From Rhexocercosporidium sp. MPI-PUGE-AT-0058 (taxonomy: Eukaryota > Ascomycota > Leotiomycetes > Helotiales), in assembly GCA_020746875.1 (NCBI GenBank), contig JAGTJL010000001.1:4030001-4094000 (forward strand): DNA of 64,000 nucleotides, read 5' to 3'. The translations under genes and the position numbers were made by a program. Below the pieces are notes generated by a model. The model did no database searches. It was not told the origin of the DNA and saw nothing but the letters and a program-made list of their open reading frames with translations. Each line of letters begins with the position of its first letter. Positions within the stretch are counted from its first letter, which is position 1. Shown in pieces: positions 24,734 through 37,930 of the stretch.

Positions 24734-25776
24734 ATGGCGAGAGAGATAGCGGCTGGACCGGAACAGAGCGTATGATAACAAACAAAGGGCTGTGGTGTAG
24801 GTTGGGTTCGTCGGGACATATGGGCTGGGCTTGCTGCATTGGGATATCCATGGCGTCAGGATCTTTGGAAAGGTTGGCGCATTGCATTTGATTTCTGCGG
24901 TAGTCACAGGATGCTCGAAATGAATTGGTTTTCCGAACGGGTCGTCTTTGATGGAGGAATGTGGGTTTCAAGTTGGATCGTTGAACATGACCTCTCACAC
25001 TTGCACAATGGATACCTTCATATCCTACGATATGATCTTGCAGAGAAACGAGATTGGAAAGTTGTAGACTTGGACACTTCTGGAGACTTGATATTTGCAA
25101 CCGCTCAAGTCAAAATCCATATGCGTCAGGAGGCAGATGCTTCACCCCGTGCTCAAGATGAGTTGCGGCACCGCTGCAATGCTGCCAACGATCTTGCCAG
25201 AATCGCTGGAGAATCGCTGAACTCTGCCTATGAATCCGTATACAATAAAAATAAGTGCTCCTGGGTTTGAACTCCTCTGATAGCCAGGTGCGGCTTGTTC
25301 CCCCTTGTATACCTCTGACATCACGCTGCATTTGAGTACCTGGGCTACTCACTACTTAGGTACCCATCTAACGCCGAATTTAACGCGGATTCTTTGTTGA
25401 CTTGTGAAAATTCGAAGCACAATTTGGACTTTCATTATTGCTTTTGGCTAATTAGTTTGTCTAAACCCGATCTAGCTTCTAGGTTTGTAGCTGGGTAAAT
25501 GCGGCTCTCTTTTTAGGCCTTCACTCTTACTATGTGCTGGCCCGTCGCGTCTGTTGACAGGGGACTCGCGACCAGCTCATAGATCTCCATCAAAGACAAC
25601 TGAAACTCGGCATAAATGCCCGTGGGCTCAAACACTCTTCCGGCTGGACAAGATGTCATACACATGTCGAACTCAGGACAATAATTCCATTTACTTCCTG
25701 CGTACAACTATTTCCTGCGCCTGAATTTCGCCCCGGGTTGAATTAGGAACGGTGGATTACACTCTCAACAGCAACA
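24734..25776. other. intergenic
   Basis: About 1 kb. The 143-codon frame at 24839-25270 plus and overlapping frames on the minus strand have no recognisable features. The segment before 25777 is the HookA promoter. Confidence 0.45.
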
Positions 25777-28700
25777 ATGCCGCTCAATCGGCAAACAGAG
25801 TTGGCTCTGTTAGAATGGGTACGGGCTCCCGCTGAAGACTGGAGGTCTGAAAAGCTGCTAATCTGGCATAGACAAATACGTTTCCCCTGGACTCGACTGT
25901 GGACTCTGTCCCAAACCTTACAGATGGAGTTGTCTTTGCGAAGATGCTGGGTATGCCGGACGAACACTTACTCCTCTTCTGCCATATCAAAAGTACTGAT
26001 CCGCCTTGTCTGCAGAGGACATCGATCCTAGTTACGCTGTACGCCAGCTCGAAAAAGACGCTGGGGCTTCGAAATGGCTGGGCAAGAAGAAGAACCTGGA
26101 GGCAATACACAGGTCGCTACTACGCTACATCAACAATACCTGCGAGGGACTGGACTCCTTCATACTCGACAATCCGGTGGACTTGAACGCTATTGCGCAG
26201 CATGAAGATGCAGGAGAGACGTTCAAGGTAAGGGACCCATAATGTCTGAACACTTCCAACTAACACATTTGTCTAGCTCCTCACTCTGTTTCTTATGGCA
26301 GCTATCAAGGGAGCCAACCTGCAGAAATACGTCTCGAAGATTACAACTACCCTGGATGCTTCCACCCAAGGAGAAATTGCAGGAATTATAAAGAGGGTTG
26401 GACATTGCTACTCTGCAGATTCATAGTGCCCCAGCTGACAGTTTGCATAGGCCGATGCAGTGGAAACAACACGAGTAGCGATTGGAAAAAGTGGAGTTGC
26501 AGTAAGCCCAACCCATGATGCCGCACTGGAACTCGAGGAGAAATATGCGCATATGGCGGTTGAGCATGAGACGCTCAAGAAGAAGCATGCGGACTTCATA
26601 TCTCGGTTCGAACGGTTGCAACAGAGTCACGACGAGTTACTGGATCACAGCAACAAGCAAGACAACAAGTTGAAGGGCTATGAGAACTCGGATGATGGGG
26701 ATCAAACGGATTACATTAGGAGTCTGAACAACCGGATACAAGAGCAAGAGGATCTCATTGCCAGCCAGGAGAGCCAGGTGGAATCGGACCGCATAGCCAG
26801 GGAGAGGCTTTCAAAAGAACTGTCGGTATTACGACCTGCCTCACAGCGGCTTGTTGAAGTCGAGGACGAGGTAAAGGAGCTCAAGACCGCAAACATTGCT
26901 CTCTCCCGGAAAGCGAACACTGTGGATCATTACCAGAAAAAGGTGGAACACTTGACTATGGTCGAGAAGGAGAACACTGCCCTGCGTGAAAAGATCGATA
27001 CTCTTCAGGGAAACCAGAAGGATTTTGATAGGGTGTACGACGAGAACGCAAAGATCAAGACCACTCTGAAAGAGTATCAACAGAGGTTTCATTCGTACGA
27101 GCTAACGTACGTCGAGCTGTCTACTCAAAAGAAGCACATCGAAGAACAGCTGAGACTTCGAGATGACCAACTTCAAGTCTTCACTGCAAGACAGCAACAT
27201 GATGAGAAGTTCATTGATCAGTTACAAGAACAGATCAAGACTGGTAACCTAGCAGAATCCACATCTCCGGATTCGCCCACAGGAAAGCAAGGTGGATTGA
27301 ATCTCGAAGAGGAGCTTGAACGAAGCGAAGACCCAACACCAAACCTTCTACTCGAAATTTCACGATTGAAGGCGGAGAATCAACTTCTGAAGAGCAACAC
27401 TGCCGGTACGACCAACGCCACCTTGCGTATCGATCTAGAAGAAGCCGAGAGAGTGAAGAAGAGGCTGCAAGAGAATCTTCGTGATCTGACAGAGAAGTAC
27501 ACGATTGGACAGGAGCAACTCAGTGCGATGATCAGCGAATCAGCGGGCGAAAAGTTAGTTCAAATCTTGGATCTGATGATCAACGTGAGACCTGTTCGGA
27601 TTCTTACAGATGATTTTTACAGGGAAGAAGCTATCATGCACACGCGGAAGCTATACCTCGAAGCCAACCAAGAGCTTACGAACACCAAAGCCAAACTCGC
27701 CGAATTGCAATCAGACCTTTCCGGCCGCGACCGCGATCTCGTTTCTACCAAGACAGACTGTGAGTGTATTGTGACTATTCTCAATATGTAGTGTGTGTTG
27801 ACTCCTCTCTAGTGGCCGCTGTTGATCAAGAAGAGATTGATGCTGTCAACAATCTCAAAGCTGCCCATGAACTCATTAGTTCTTCCCTTCAAAATGACTT
27901 GATTATTCTGCAGAAGAAGCACAAGGACCTATCTACAGATTTCGACGAACAGAAAACGCAGCTTGTCGAAGCCCTCTTATCTAAGGATAGGTTAATGCAA
28001 GATCTTGCAGCAACAAAAGACAGATCAGGCACATCTGATGAGGGTCGAGCTCAAGCCCGAGCAATAATCGAAGCTGAAGAAAAGCTTAGAGAGGTAAGCA
28101 GATTTTCATCTCGGCAGGAATCAACTTCTGCCCCAAAGAAGATGTTCAACAGAAAATTTCGTCTCTTCACAGCACCTCCAGGCTACGAACCGGAGCAAGC
28201 GTCTAGTGTTGCTGTATCATCAAATGTTCTGAGTGGTCCTGCCCCAGCATCAGCTTTTTCTCGCTTCTCGTTTCAATTCAATTGCACCAAAATAAGTGCT
28301 CGGACCCTGATGCAGAGCTTGCCCTCGAGCTTTCTGCTTTAGGTGTCCGGCATGTTTGTACCGACTCTACAATTTTCACCAAGAATGATCATCCTTCCCC
28401 CTTCTCCAACCACACCACGTTCTCCAACTAATATCCGACGTTTTCATCATAAATCATCATTAAAAGAGATAAAAGAAGACTAACACAAATTCACAGCAAC
28501 TCCACAAGCAAGATGCTCTCATTCAAGATCTCCAACGCAAACTCAAGACCGCCGAAGAGAATACCCCGGAAGCGCAGAAGGTACCGTATCGAGATCTCCC
28601 ATCGCCATCTACACTGTTCCCAACCCGTCGTGCAACTGTGTCTCGGCTTGGTTTAGCAACTTTGTATCCACCGTCCTTTTCTCGTTCTTTTCCATCTGCT

Positions 28701-28937
28701 CTACGAATCATCACAGCATTGCCATCATTTGAAACCCCAGACTAATGATATTCGAAGGCGGCAAATGATTCTATGATCAAAAATCTCACTCGCGAGAACA
28801 CACTCATGGCCACGGCTTGGTACGACCTCACGAGCCGCCTACAGAGCAACCACGTGGTGCTTCAACGACGACAAGACGCGCCGAAGAGCTGGTTGAACAA
28901 GCAAAGGCAGATGGTGAACACACCATCCAGACGCTAG
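25777..28937 (+). CDS. hookA: HookA, dynein-early endosome adaptor
   Basis: Links early endosomes to dynein-dynactin for long-range hyphal transport (established in Aspergillus nidulans and Ustilago). Nine exons: 25777-25818, 25872-25950, 26016-26227, 26277-26396, 26451-27553, 27623-27759, 27813-28093, 28497-28580, 28758-28937; total 745 residues. Residues 1 to about 155 are the Hook domain (LALLEW, LTDGVVFAKMLEDIDPSY, LLRYINNTCEG, LLTLFLMAAIKG). Heptad-rich coiled coil runs to about residue 650. The conserved C-terminal, cargo-side part has TRENTLMATAWYDL and APKSWLNKQRQMV before the short tail TPSRR. The 69-bp intron 27554-27622 is a multiple of three without stops, so its removal is inferred from the better match of the join (EKEEAIMHTRKLYLEAN). 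The intron 28094-28496 is 403 bp, unusually long, and its first 250 bp stay open. Confidence 0.93.
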
Positions 28938-30491
28938 TTTGCCGGAACAGGTGGGATGTAGAGGCAGGTATTCATGGTATATATCATGATTTTTACGTTT
29001 GTATTGGGGGCAGTGCTTTCGGAGGGAGGGTAGATAGTCTGTAAAATATCATCATGGAGTGGATTAGCTTGCATGGAGGATGCAAAAAGTGGAGAGGAGT
29101 GGCAGGAAGGGATGGGCAGCGCTAAATGTGGTTTTTATGGATAGAAGGATGGACAGCTTTGTTAGGATTCTTCTTGTGTGTTTGCGTATACCCCCTTAGA
29201 CATCACCTATATACTACGGTTTTTGCATCTGCTGGCCATAATACCTAGATGATTGCGTCTTCACGGCGCTGTCAATATTACGCATTGCATTTTAATCGCC
29301 TCTTCACTCGCGAATGGTATCCTGTAGTCTCTGCCTGCTAGGAGCATCCGACACTAAACCACAAGAATTGGCAGACAACCCAAAACTCCCGATCAGAGAT
29401 TCAAAGTAACTCAGAATACCGTAAATCAAGTAGCCACCAAAAAGTCCCCGTCAAAAACTCACTCCCCATTTTCAAGTACCGTAAAACAATTGTTCCCATC
29501 GACGATCCATCTCGGACCCAACCGCCCGACCAAACGCCTCTATGCCACCACCCTCACCAATCAGTCACCTCCCCTCTTCACCTGACGCGACACTGCGCAC
29601 TCTCCAAGAGGTTTTGTTGCACGTCTCAAAAAGTTTCGGACATGATGGCCGACGAATCTGTCGGCTCGATAGAAGCTCGAATCGGCGGCATGGCTACATG
29701 GGTTGGCTTGGGGGGTTGTGGGAAGCGGATTTCATGTCCGTGGGGATAGTCTGGGTGTTTTGATTGGGTGAGGGTTGGGATTGGTCACTGGGTGCTGTGT
29801 TTTGGGCGCAGGGAAGAGGGAGAGTGCTAGAGGGATCGATCGAAGGGGATATTTTTTTGAGGAGGGAGGTTCTGGTCCGGTCAGATGGGATGATGGGTGA
29901 AGGCGATGCAGTGCATGCTGTCGGTGTGTTTACCCTGCCTCCGCCAGTCCCCTTCCGCCTCCGCTTTGAAAGTTGGAGAGCTGTTTTGTTAGGCAAGTCA
30001 TACGATGTTTTGGTTCAAGGGGAGAGAGGGAGGAGAGGCTGTGATTTGCACGTTGTTCCGATGTGGTGGAACTTCTGATGAGCTGGTCCTCGAGGAGGTG
30101 TTGTGGACTCGCGAATCGAGAGAATCGCTTGGTTCAGTTGAGCTATTTTCATTCATTCATTGTTTTCCTTCCGGTCTCTGCTCTCGTTACTGTCCAGGAG
30201 AAATACAAAAAGCATGATCTTCATTCTGTAAGCACGCTCACATCCGAATCCAGAAGAATCCAAGCCATTCATCAATCATAAACCTTCCAACCCGCAAGCC
30301 GGCTAGCCCACAAAACAACAACAAGAGAAGCAAGAACGATGAACAGAACGCACGCTTACGTCCTCCTTCCCCAAGCACCGTCGAGCTTGAGCAATCTAGC
30401 CTCCGATACGTGATATATTCCCATCCGAACTTCGAAGTACGCCTCCCTAGGTTGAAGTCAAGCCCTAGATATCAATCCTGTCCCGAGGATT
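28938..30491. other. mostly non-coding, one doubtful open tract
   Basis: Contains HookA's 3' UTR and the 3' UTR of the next minus-strand gene. On the plus strand 29542-30078 is one frame open for 179 codons except for a single TGA at 29761-29763. I cannot assign it to a family, and no intron with a good branch site removes the stop. Confidence 0.4.
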
Positions 30492-31613
30492 TCAGACCCC
30501 TCGTCCCCATCTCTCATACTTGTATGCTCCATATGGCATCTTGAAATAGTCATTGTCGCCTGCTTCATCTAGGAGCAAGAGGCGGTTCTCGATCATGCAG
30601 ACTTTGATCTGGGGTTTCGTTAGCCTGTGTGGAAGGACTTCCATTCCCATATAGGAACCATATCAGAATAGCAGGGACAAATGAAAATAGGAAAGTTGGC
30701 ACTGGTAACCCTTAAACTCTTTCCGTCTGGATCAGTTGACTTGAAGCTTCACCATCCCACAATCCTCCTGCCACAAACCACTTCATCTTTCGGAGACCAG
30801 CACTTCAAGACAAGCAGAAAAGAAAGGACAGAGTACTCACACAGCCATCCAACTCCCCAAACCTCTCCACAACCAACCTCGCAATATCCTCATTCCGCCA
30901 CCTCTCTCGACTCTCCTCTTTCCGCTGGACCTTGCCACTCTTATCTAAGGGAGCATGGGTAGCGAGGTAGGCTATGAATCTATCGTGGATGGATGTCCAG
31001 GTTGGAGGGAGGCCTGTGCAGGAGGGTTGTTTGATGGAGACGAGTTCGGGGCCTTCGGGGCGGATATAGGATGATTGGTCGTTGGTAATGGTGGTGGTTG
31101 TGGTTGTGGGCTGGAGAGTGTTAGTTCGCACATTTGCATGGGGGAAATTTGGACGGGTGAGTTGAGTAGTTGTGGTTAATGGTTGAGGAGAGATTTATGA
31201 TATTGAAATATGTCTCCGTGTAAAGAAAGGCCGACTCACTTGGTGCGTACTCATACTTCTTCTTACTTTCTGAGCTCGGAACTCGGTAGATGTCGAGGGG
31301 TTCACCACAGCAGCAGTGACGTTCACAGACACGACTCTATGGTGGCTCTATTGCTCGTTAGCCTCCTCCAAATCCTCAGAGGATCTCAACACATATAAGA
31401 AGCAAAGGAGCTACTTACTCGTCGAGAATATCGACTCCCACTAGAGCGAAGCTCGTGAGGTGTTCCGGTAGAGCCGCGGTCCTTCGCTGCCGAGGACTTG
31501 CTCGCTTCTTCGATTAGCTGCTGGTTGAAGATGCTCATTGGGACGCCTTGGTTGGTACTTGTGGCTCGTCTGTGGCTGTAGCCTGAGTGAACAAGTTTGG
31601 TTTGTGAGGACAT
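30492..31613 (-). CDS. conserved-looking hypothetical protein, four exons
   Basis: Exons 31419-31613, 31240-31347, 30841-31110 and 30492-30608 all join at phase 0 and give 229 residues. I do not recognise the family. The N-terminal half is Ser/Thr/Arg-rich and probably disordered, with a threonine run. The C-terminal half looks folded: WTSIHDRFIAYLATHAPLDK, then WRNEDIARLVVERFGEL, then IKVCMIENRLLLLDEAGDND, ending YGAYKYERWGRGV. The helix-rich pattern is reminiscent of a small DNA-binding or protein-interaction fold, but that is only an impression. Exon 2 has a second in-frame donor at GTAAGA that would shorten it. The last intron (30609-30840) is 232 bp, long for this window, so a missed small exon is possible. 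Confidence 0.65.
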
Positions 31614-32572
31614 ATTGCTAATTGCTGCTCAGAGAGATATGGCGGAAGATAGAAAGCTTGAAAGGTAGCTATCGTCTAAAGTGAGAATGGAGAGGATTTG
31701 TCGAGACTATACATCATCGACTTGAGGCACTGGACTTCCAGCTAGTCTCGGAAAACACAGAATGATCGAGCTATACCTACATCCCTATCAAGGTAAAAAC
31801 GCAAGACTCGAGTCACAAGTGCAGACGAAAGATGCAAGATCCAGCATCACAAGGGGGAATGGCGTGTATCGAAAACACAACACCGAAAATCCCCGTGTAA
31901 CTACCTCCCGGCATCTCGCATCACCTCAACCCTCACCGTCTCACCCATCGAATGGAACGGGCAACGACATATCCGCAACGCAGAAGCAACGCAGAAGCAA
32001 CGCAGAATCAGAACAACCATGGAATTTCCACCAGTCAGGTCCCGGGCCTTGACACGCGGTACAATACATAACGCAAGATACAACACAAGATATAGGATAG
32101 AATGCAGGATATGATACACAGAAAAATAAGCATGAGAGAATGGGGAAACCGACTTCCCCGGATAGCTGGGTTGCTGGAAACTTGGGGGCAAGGGAACCAG
32201 ATGCTGGGGAACGCTCGGAAGAGCTTGGATTCAGATCCAGACAGAACACAAGATCCTGCACATTAACGTTTGTCTTTATCTCGTGATACGAACGAGAACG
32301 AACGGAAGAGGAAAACCAAACCTAATGCTACATACAGGGCCCCTTATGTGTGGGCATGAAACCCATGCTCCCGAATTGGTCGTACAGCTCGTGCAGTTGC
32401 CTCCTTCCATTGATTCATTCCATTCCATTCCGCCCATGCCCGTGAGTGCTGTGAACATGTCTTCCCACCTAGTCAAAAGGACCTCCCTACTAACTTTTAA
32501 GGAATCTATGCAAATCTCGTCTCATCTCACCTCTTCGCGCCCTGACCCAGCCCTCCATTTGTCCATTACAAC
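31614..32572. other. intergenic
   Basis: Promoter of the hypothetical gene on one side and the ADK1 3' region on the other. A direct repeat of GCAACGCAGAA-like units is at about 31975-32007. The open frames at 31762-32052, 31941-32261 and 32283-32714 look non-coding. Confidence 0.45.
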
Positions 32573-33555
<983 letters not shown>

Positions 33556-33579
<24 letters not shown>

Positions 33580-33725
33580 TGTGGGTGGTTAAAATGACCA
33601 AGGTGCGAACGGAGAAAGGGTTGCTTCTTGGGGGGAGGACGAGAGGTGATAAAATTTTGCAGTTGGTTGTATAAACGCAGCTTGGGACTGGCAGCTTAAA
33701 TCATTAAATCAACCTAAGCTCGGCT
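33556..33725 (-). repeat. ADK1 5' end and upstream region, copy A
   Basis: This segment includes the ADK1 start codon (33577-33579) and its upstream region. It is the intact partner of the imperfect copy at 35749-35965. Shared blocks include AATTGGTGCCATTG at the start codon, TGACCAAGGTGCG just upstream, a GGGG(G)AGGA / AGAGAGGTG block, and CCTAAGCTCGG further out. Confidence 0.8.
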
Positions 33726-33901
33726 TTGGAACTTCACGTGATGGGTGCGCTTACGGAGTACAGCTTTAAGTTCCGGGGCCGAGCTCCATTGACCCGCCAT
33801 CCTTCAGCGAGAACGCTGTCCGAGGAACCACTTTGAGAAATTTGACAAACTCACGATTGAAATGGTTCCTTGATAGTTGATGGAATATTTCGCGGATATT
33901 T

Positions 33902-34408
33902 TTGGATCGTGAAGTACTTGAGGTGCTCCAAAGTGGTGCCCTCAAGCCAGCTTTTGCCTCTAATAAAGCTGGGGGGGAATTCCATCCGCAGGGAATCCTC
34001 AAAAAGCTGGAGCAAGTGCACAACATGTCAGAATCTATCCAAATGAATAAGCATAAAGATGTATTACCATATGTTCCTCCAAGGCGAGTTGGCTATTTCA
34101 TTGACGGAGCTTCTGATTTCAACTCTCGTCAAGTCAACAAGTTATATTATGAGCATCTGTTTTCCTTGCAGCCCCTCAACTTTAAAGCTACACATACAGA
34201 GCACTCTACATTTAAAGGAGAGATCTGTGAACAACCTGGTGTTTTCGCTCTCGTCATTTCTGTTCAATATGAGCCGCGAGCCGCTTATCTCTTTATTTTC
34301 ATCGAGACGGACAAAGGCTTGACTAACGTCATGCTCAAGTGGCCATCAGTAATTCCCGGATCATCTCACTGCGCAATCACTAGCATTATAGTACTATTTC
34401 TTGTTTAA
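33902..34408 (+). other. doubtful 168-codon open frame
   Basis: Open frame in the AT-rich region upstream of ADK1. It begins in a charged stretch (DREVLEVLQSGALK), has a middle with GYFIDGASDFNSRQ, and ends in a hydrophobic tail. No domain, signal peptide or splice partner is recognised. It may be a relic gene or chance; listed because it is the longest frame in the gap. Confidence 0.2.
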
Positions 34409-35748
34409 TGAAAGCTTTCTACTGGAAGCCATGCCCAAAGCTAAAACCTCTATCATCAGAGACTGCTTGGATAAGGGAAGCGCGGATGAAGCAGTCATTC
34501 TCCGGCGTTAAACTGGCCACTGATTCTTGACTCCATGAGCTTCTCCAAGCTATTTTCAGAAGATATTCCTAGAATAATGATTTACCATTCGGTATCTTTC
34601 GCCTCTCAAGTCTAGCTCATGGAGATGGTTGGTATGTGCAATTCGTTAATTTGCCTCTGGTGCACCGAAACGAGCAGAAGCACCATCTCTACGACGAAAG
34701 TAAAGAGGGGATGAGAAAGGCGCCACAACGAAGGGAAGAAAAAACCCGGGTCTGTTTTCAGCCTTCCACCGCATCGGAAGCCCCAGTGGAGCGTCCCTTC
34801 ATTGAGAGAACCGGTCCCGTTGTCCAGGTATGCATGCAGACAAGTAAGAGGGCATCTGTAAAAGTCACCAGGGTTTGGCTCTTTCACGGCCTCGATGAGA
34901 TCAGATCCTACTCTGAGTCTTGAGGCTACTCGGTATGAGTCTTAGTTATTGGGTGTTTTATTTCATTTCCATTTACTTTGCAGCCTCCTGGTCGAATTCA
35001 GGTTCTGGTCTCGATACTGTGACTGAAATCTAAACAAAACAACTTACAATTCTAGTCAGTTTGTGTCTGACGCATCACGACTGGGTTGTGAATTTATTTA
35101 CAATGAAAGCTGCCGATACATTGAAACCTGACGGTGCATGGAGTTGCTTGGGATACCTATGAGCTTGCGGCTTGCTCGATGTGGGCAGCACTCAACATCT
35201 CTCGCTTAAGTATATCGTACCTTCCCAAAGCAAAGTCTCCAAATCCAACAGAGAGTAGTCCAACACTGAGGCATGGCATTCAATGGCATGTATTTTAGTT
35301 TTTTTTTTTTTCTATCAGAGGGCCGGGGAAGTCAATGAAGAACGAGTTAAGCATTTTGATTTCTGCTCTCCTGTGGAGCTTCTTGAACTGTCAGTCAGCA
35401 TACAATCTGCTGATGGCCAAGAACAATCACAAATATCATCACGAGCGACATGACAACACAGCATAACCTTGGCTTCACTCATAAGTCAGAGCTATGTGTT
35501 CAGTGATCTCGAATACTAACTAACTCACTAGACTCTACCTTTTTTGAGCTGCGACGCTACTGTTATTTCTTCTGCTGACATTTTGCCAACAGTATTCTGG
35601 AATTCTGGAAGGTGTTTGGCACCTAGAAGGTAATCGCACGCACAGAAATCTCCCTTTTGCACTTTTATAACATGCTTCATAATTCATTTTATAAAAACCT
35701 TTTCAAATTTTTAATATAAGAAATTATTCTTAAAGTAACTACGATTGC

Positions 35749-35965
35749 ACGATATCTTCGCCAATTGGTGCCATTGCGGATGGTTGTGTGGAAAAAACCT
35801 GACCAAGGTGCGGACAGATGAGAGAGTGCTTGCTGGGGGAGAGGAAGAGAGGTGGTGAAAATTCATAAAGGGTTGCGACAACGTTGGAGTTGAATGGATT
35901 CTGGGTGAGGTTGCTCGGTTTATTTCCAAGTACTGTAGCATGGGCCATCCTAAGCTCGGTTGACG
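35749..35965 (-). pseudogene. decayed duplicate of the ADK1 5' end
   Basis: In the same orientation as ADK1, it preserves the start-codon context and roughly the first eight codons (MAPIGEDI against MAPIRDDL). After that it reaches a stop within a few codons and falls into AT-rich sequence without similarity to later exons. Upstream similarity continues through the promoter to the CCTAAGCTCGG block. It is therefore a truncated segmental duplication of promoter plus first codons, or the remaining end of a full gene copy that has decayed. Confidence 0.75.
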
Positions 35966-36370
35966 GGCCTGGCCTTCTTCCTCTTCGCCGAAAGCAAGCA
36001 GAAGGACGATGGGGGGCAGGAGCAGAGAGGCACGTACCAAGCCAAGTTTCTCACTTGGAGGGCAGGCAGGAGTGGTCTAGAGAAATCTCAGATCGTGCAA
36101 AAGCAAAGGAATTTTGTAATATGTCCGTCCGTCCGTCCGTCCTCTCTGCCCTTTGTCCCAGGATCCGTCCAGTCTTGGCAGTTCGGGAAGGTGTTTTGCA
36201 CGTGATGCGGCGCCACGCTAAGGCCGGGACCCACTTTGGACAGCTCTCCCATCCCAGGTGTGTTGAAGCATGCGAATCAAGCGCAGCCTGAGCCTCAGTT
36301 TGAGTCTGGTCAACAACTTCAAACCTCTGCGAATTTCCTCCCTCATCCCAACCACAACGCCGTATTCATC

Positions 36371-37531
36371 ATGCCTGCAACCACAGCAGAAACGCTCTCC
36401 CTGGTTTCGAGGAATGTCTCCGTTGCGCCTCTCGTCCTTCTCTCCGTCGCAGATCACTATGGCCGCTCGGCGAAGGGCACGCGCAAACGAGTGGTCGGAG
36501 TTCTGCTAGGACAAAATGATGGAAAGAACGTACGGGTTTCAAACAGCTTCGCTGGTATGTATGCAACTGGCCAAGTTAAGTTCAGGAAAAGCTAATGCTG
36601 ATGCTACAAAGTTCCCTTCGAAGAAGAAGATTTCCTCTCCGCCAACCCATCCGTATGGTTTTTGGATCACAACTACGTCGAATCTATGGCGGATATGTTC
36701 AAGAAGATCAATGCGAGGGAGAAGCTGGTAGGGTGGTATCATTCGGGCCCAAAGCTGAGAGCTTCTGATTTGGAGATCAATGAGCTGTTCAAGAGATACA
36801 CACCAAATCCCTTGCTGGTGATCATCGATGTTCAACCAAAGGAGGCTGGTGTACCAACAGATGCATACTTTGCAGTAGAGGAGATCAAGGATGTAGGAAG
36901 ATCTGGAAATTTCCTTTGCAGAGCAATGCTGACAAATTAGGACGGAACTACCACAACCAAGACCTTCGTACACACACCCTCGATCATCGAAGCTGAGGAG
37001 GCAGAGGAGATTGGAGTTGAGCATTTACTGAGAGACATCCGGGATGTGGCGGTTGGAACTCTATCGACGAGAATCACAAACCAACTACAGTCCTTGCAAG
37101 GTCTACACCTACGGTTACGAGACATCGGCCAGTACCTCCAAAAGGTCCTGGACGGAGCTCTCCCAGTCAACCACGCAATCCTCGGCAACCTCCAAGACGT
37201 TTTCAACCTCCTTCCCAACCTATCTACACCAAAAGCCTCCTCACATATTCCCAATGGTGTTGACGCCCCTGCGAAGAACAACAGCGAGCTTGCCCACGCT
37301 ATGAGCATCAAGACCAACGATCAACTCATGGCTATCTACCTCAGTAGTCTGATCCGAGCCATCACCGCCTTCCACGACCTGATCGAGAACAAGATCCAGA
37401 ATCGCCAACAGCAGGAGGACAAGGAAGCCAAAGACGAGAAGAAGGCGAACGGAGTGAACGGCGTCAACGGGGAGGCGAAGGAGGGCAAGGAGGCAGAAAA
37501 GGAGAAAGAGGACAAGGATAAAAAGAAGTGA
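36371..37531 (+). CDS. RPN8: 26S proteasome regulatory subunit Rpn8
   Basis: Lid subunit that pairs with the deubiquitinase Rpn11. Exons 36371-36554, 36612-36892 and 36941-37531 (introns 57 and 48 bp) give 351 residues, the usual length plus a charged tail. The MPN domain occupies about residues 8-140. The position of the zinc-binding motif reads [17 protein letters not shown], so the second His and the Asp of the JAMM centre are missing, as in all Rpn8 proteins: a structural, non-catalytic MPN domain. The C-terminal helical part ([20 protein letters not shown] and [14 protein letters not shown]) pairs with Rpn11 and anchors the lid. The last ~40 residues are Lys/Glu-rich low complexity. The gene is tail to tail with sws1. 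Confidence 0.96.
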
Positions 37532-37930
37532 TGACATGTATCGATGACGGCGTTTACTTCTTGTCCGGGTGTTCATGGGGCATCAGAGCGGGGGGCTGGC
37601 TGGCAGGCATATTTTCAGATCATGGGAGATATGCCTTTGTATCATAGATGCGTAGCTTGCAAGTTAATAGCAGCCACGCGATTGTCTTCATACGTCCCAT
37701 TAATATGTCTCTGTGTAGGTATTGAAGCTCTACCTAAGCGAATCCACACTGCTCCGAAATGCCAACCAGCCAGTACAAAAGACCACCCTTTGATCTCCAC
37801 CTTTGACGCCTTCCTCCGTCTAACCCCTAGATAGCCTTAAGGATTCTGTCTCAAGCCACCATTAGGTTATCCGAAAGCAGTACACAAACGCCCATCCAGA
37901 CAGTTTTCCATACCCATAGTGCTCATGTGC
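37532..37930. other. convergent intergenic gap
   Basis: About 400 bp between the RPN8 and sws1 stops; holds the 3' UTRs of both. The open frame at 37544-37834 is not convincing. Confidence 0.5.

Larger units (their letters stand above)
33580..36370. other. AT-rich, gene-poor stretch between ADK1 and RPN8
   Basis: About 2.8 kb. It holds the ADK1 promoter and the decayed ADK1 duplicate (35749-35965). A 168-codon open frame at 33902-34408 plus resembles nothing I know. There is a 13-T run near 35300 and a very AT-rich segment at about 35640-35750. Four or more GTCC units are at about 36122-36141. The composition suggests an old duplication eroded by point mutation; no intact gene is supported. 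Confidence 0.5.

Noticed and set aside
24839..25270. 143-codon plus frame downstream of the I9 gene
   Set aside because: Overlapped by an equally long minus frame, no domain in either; no reason to prefer one.
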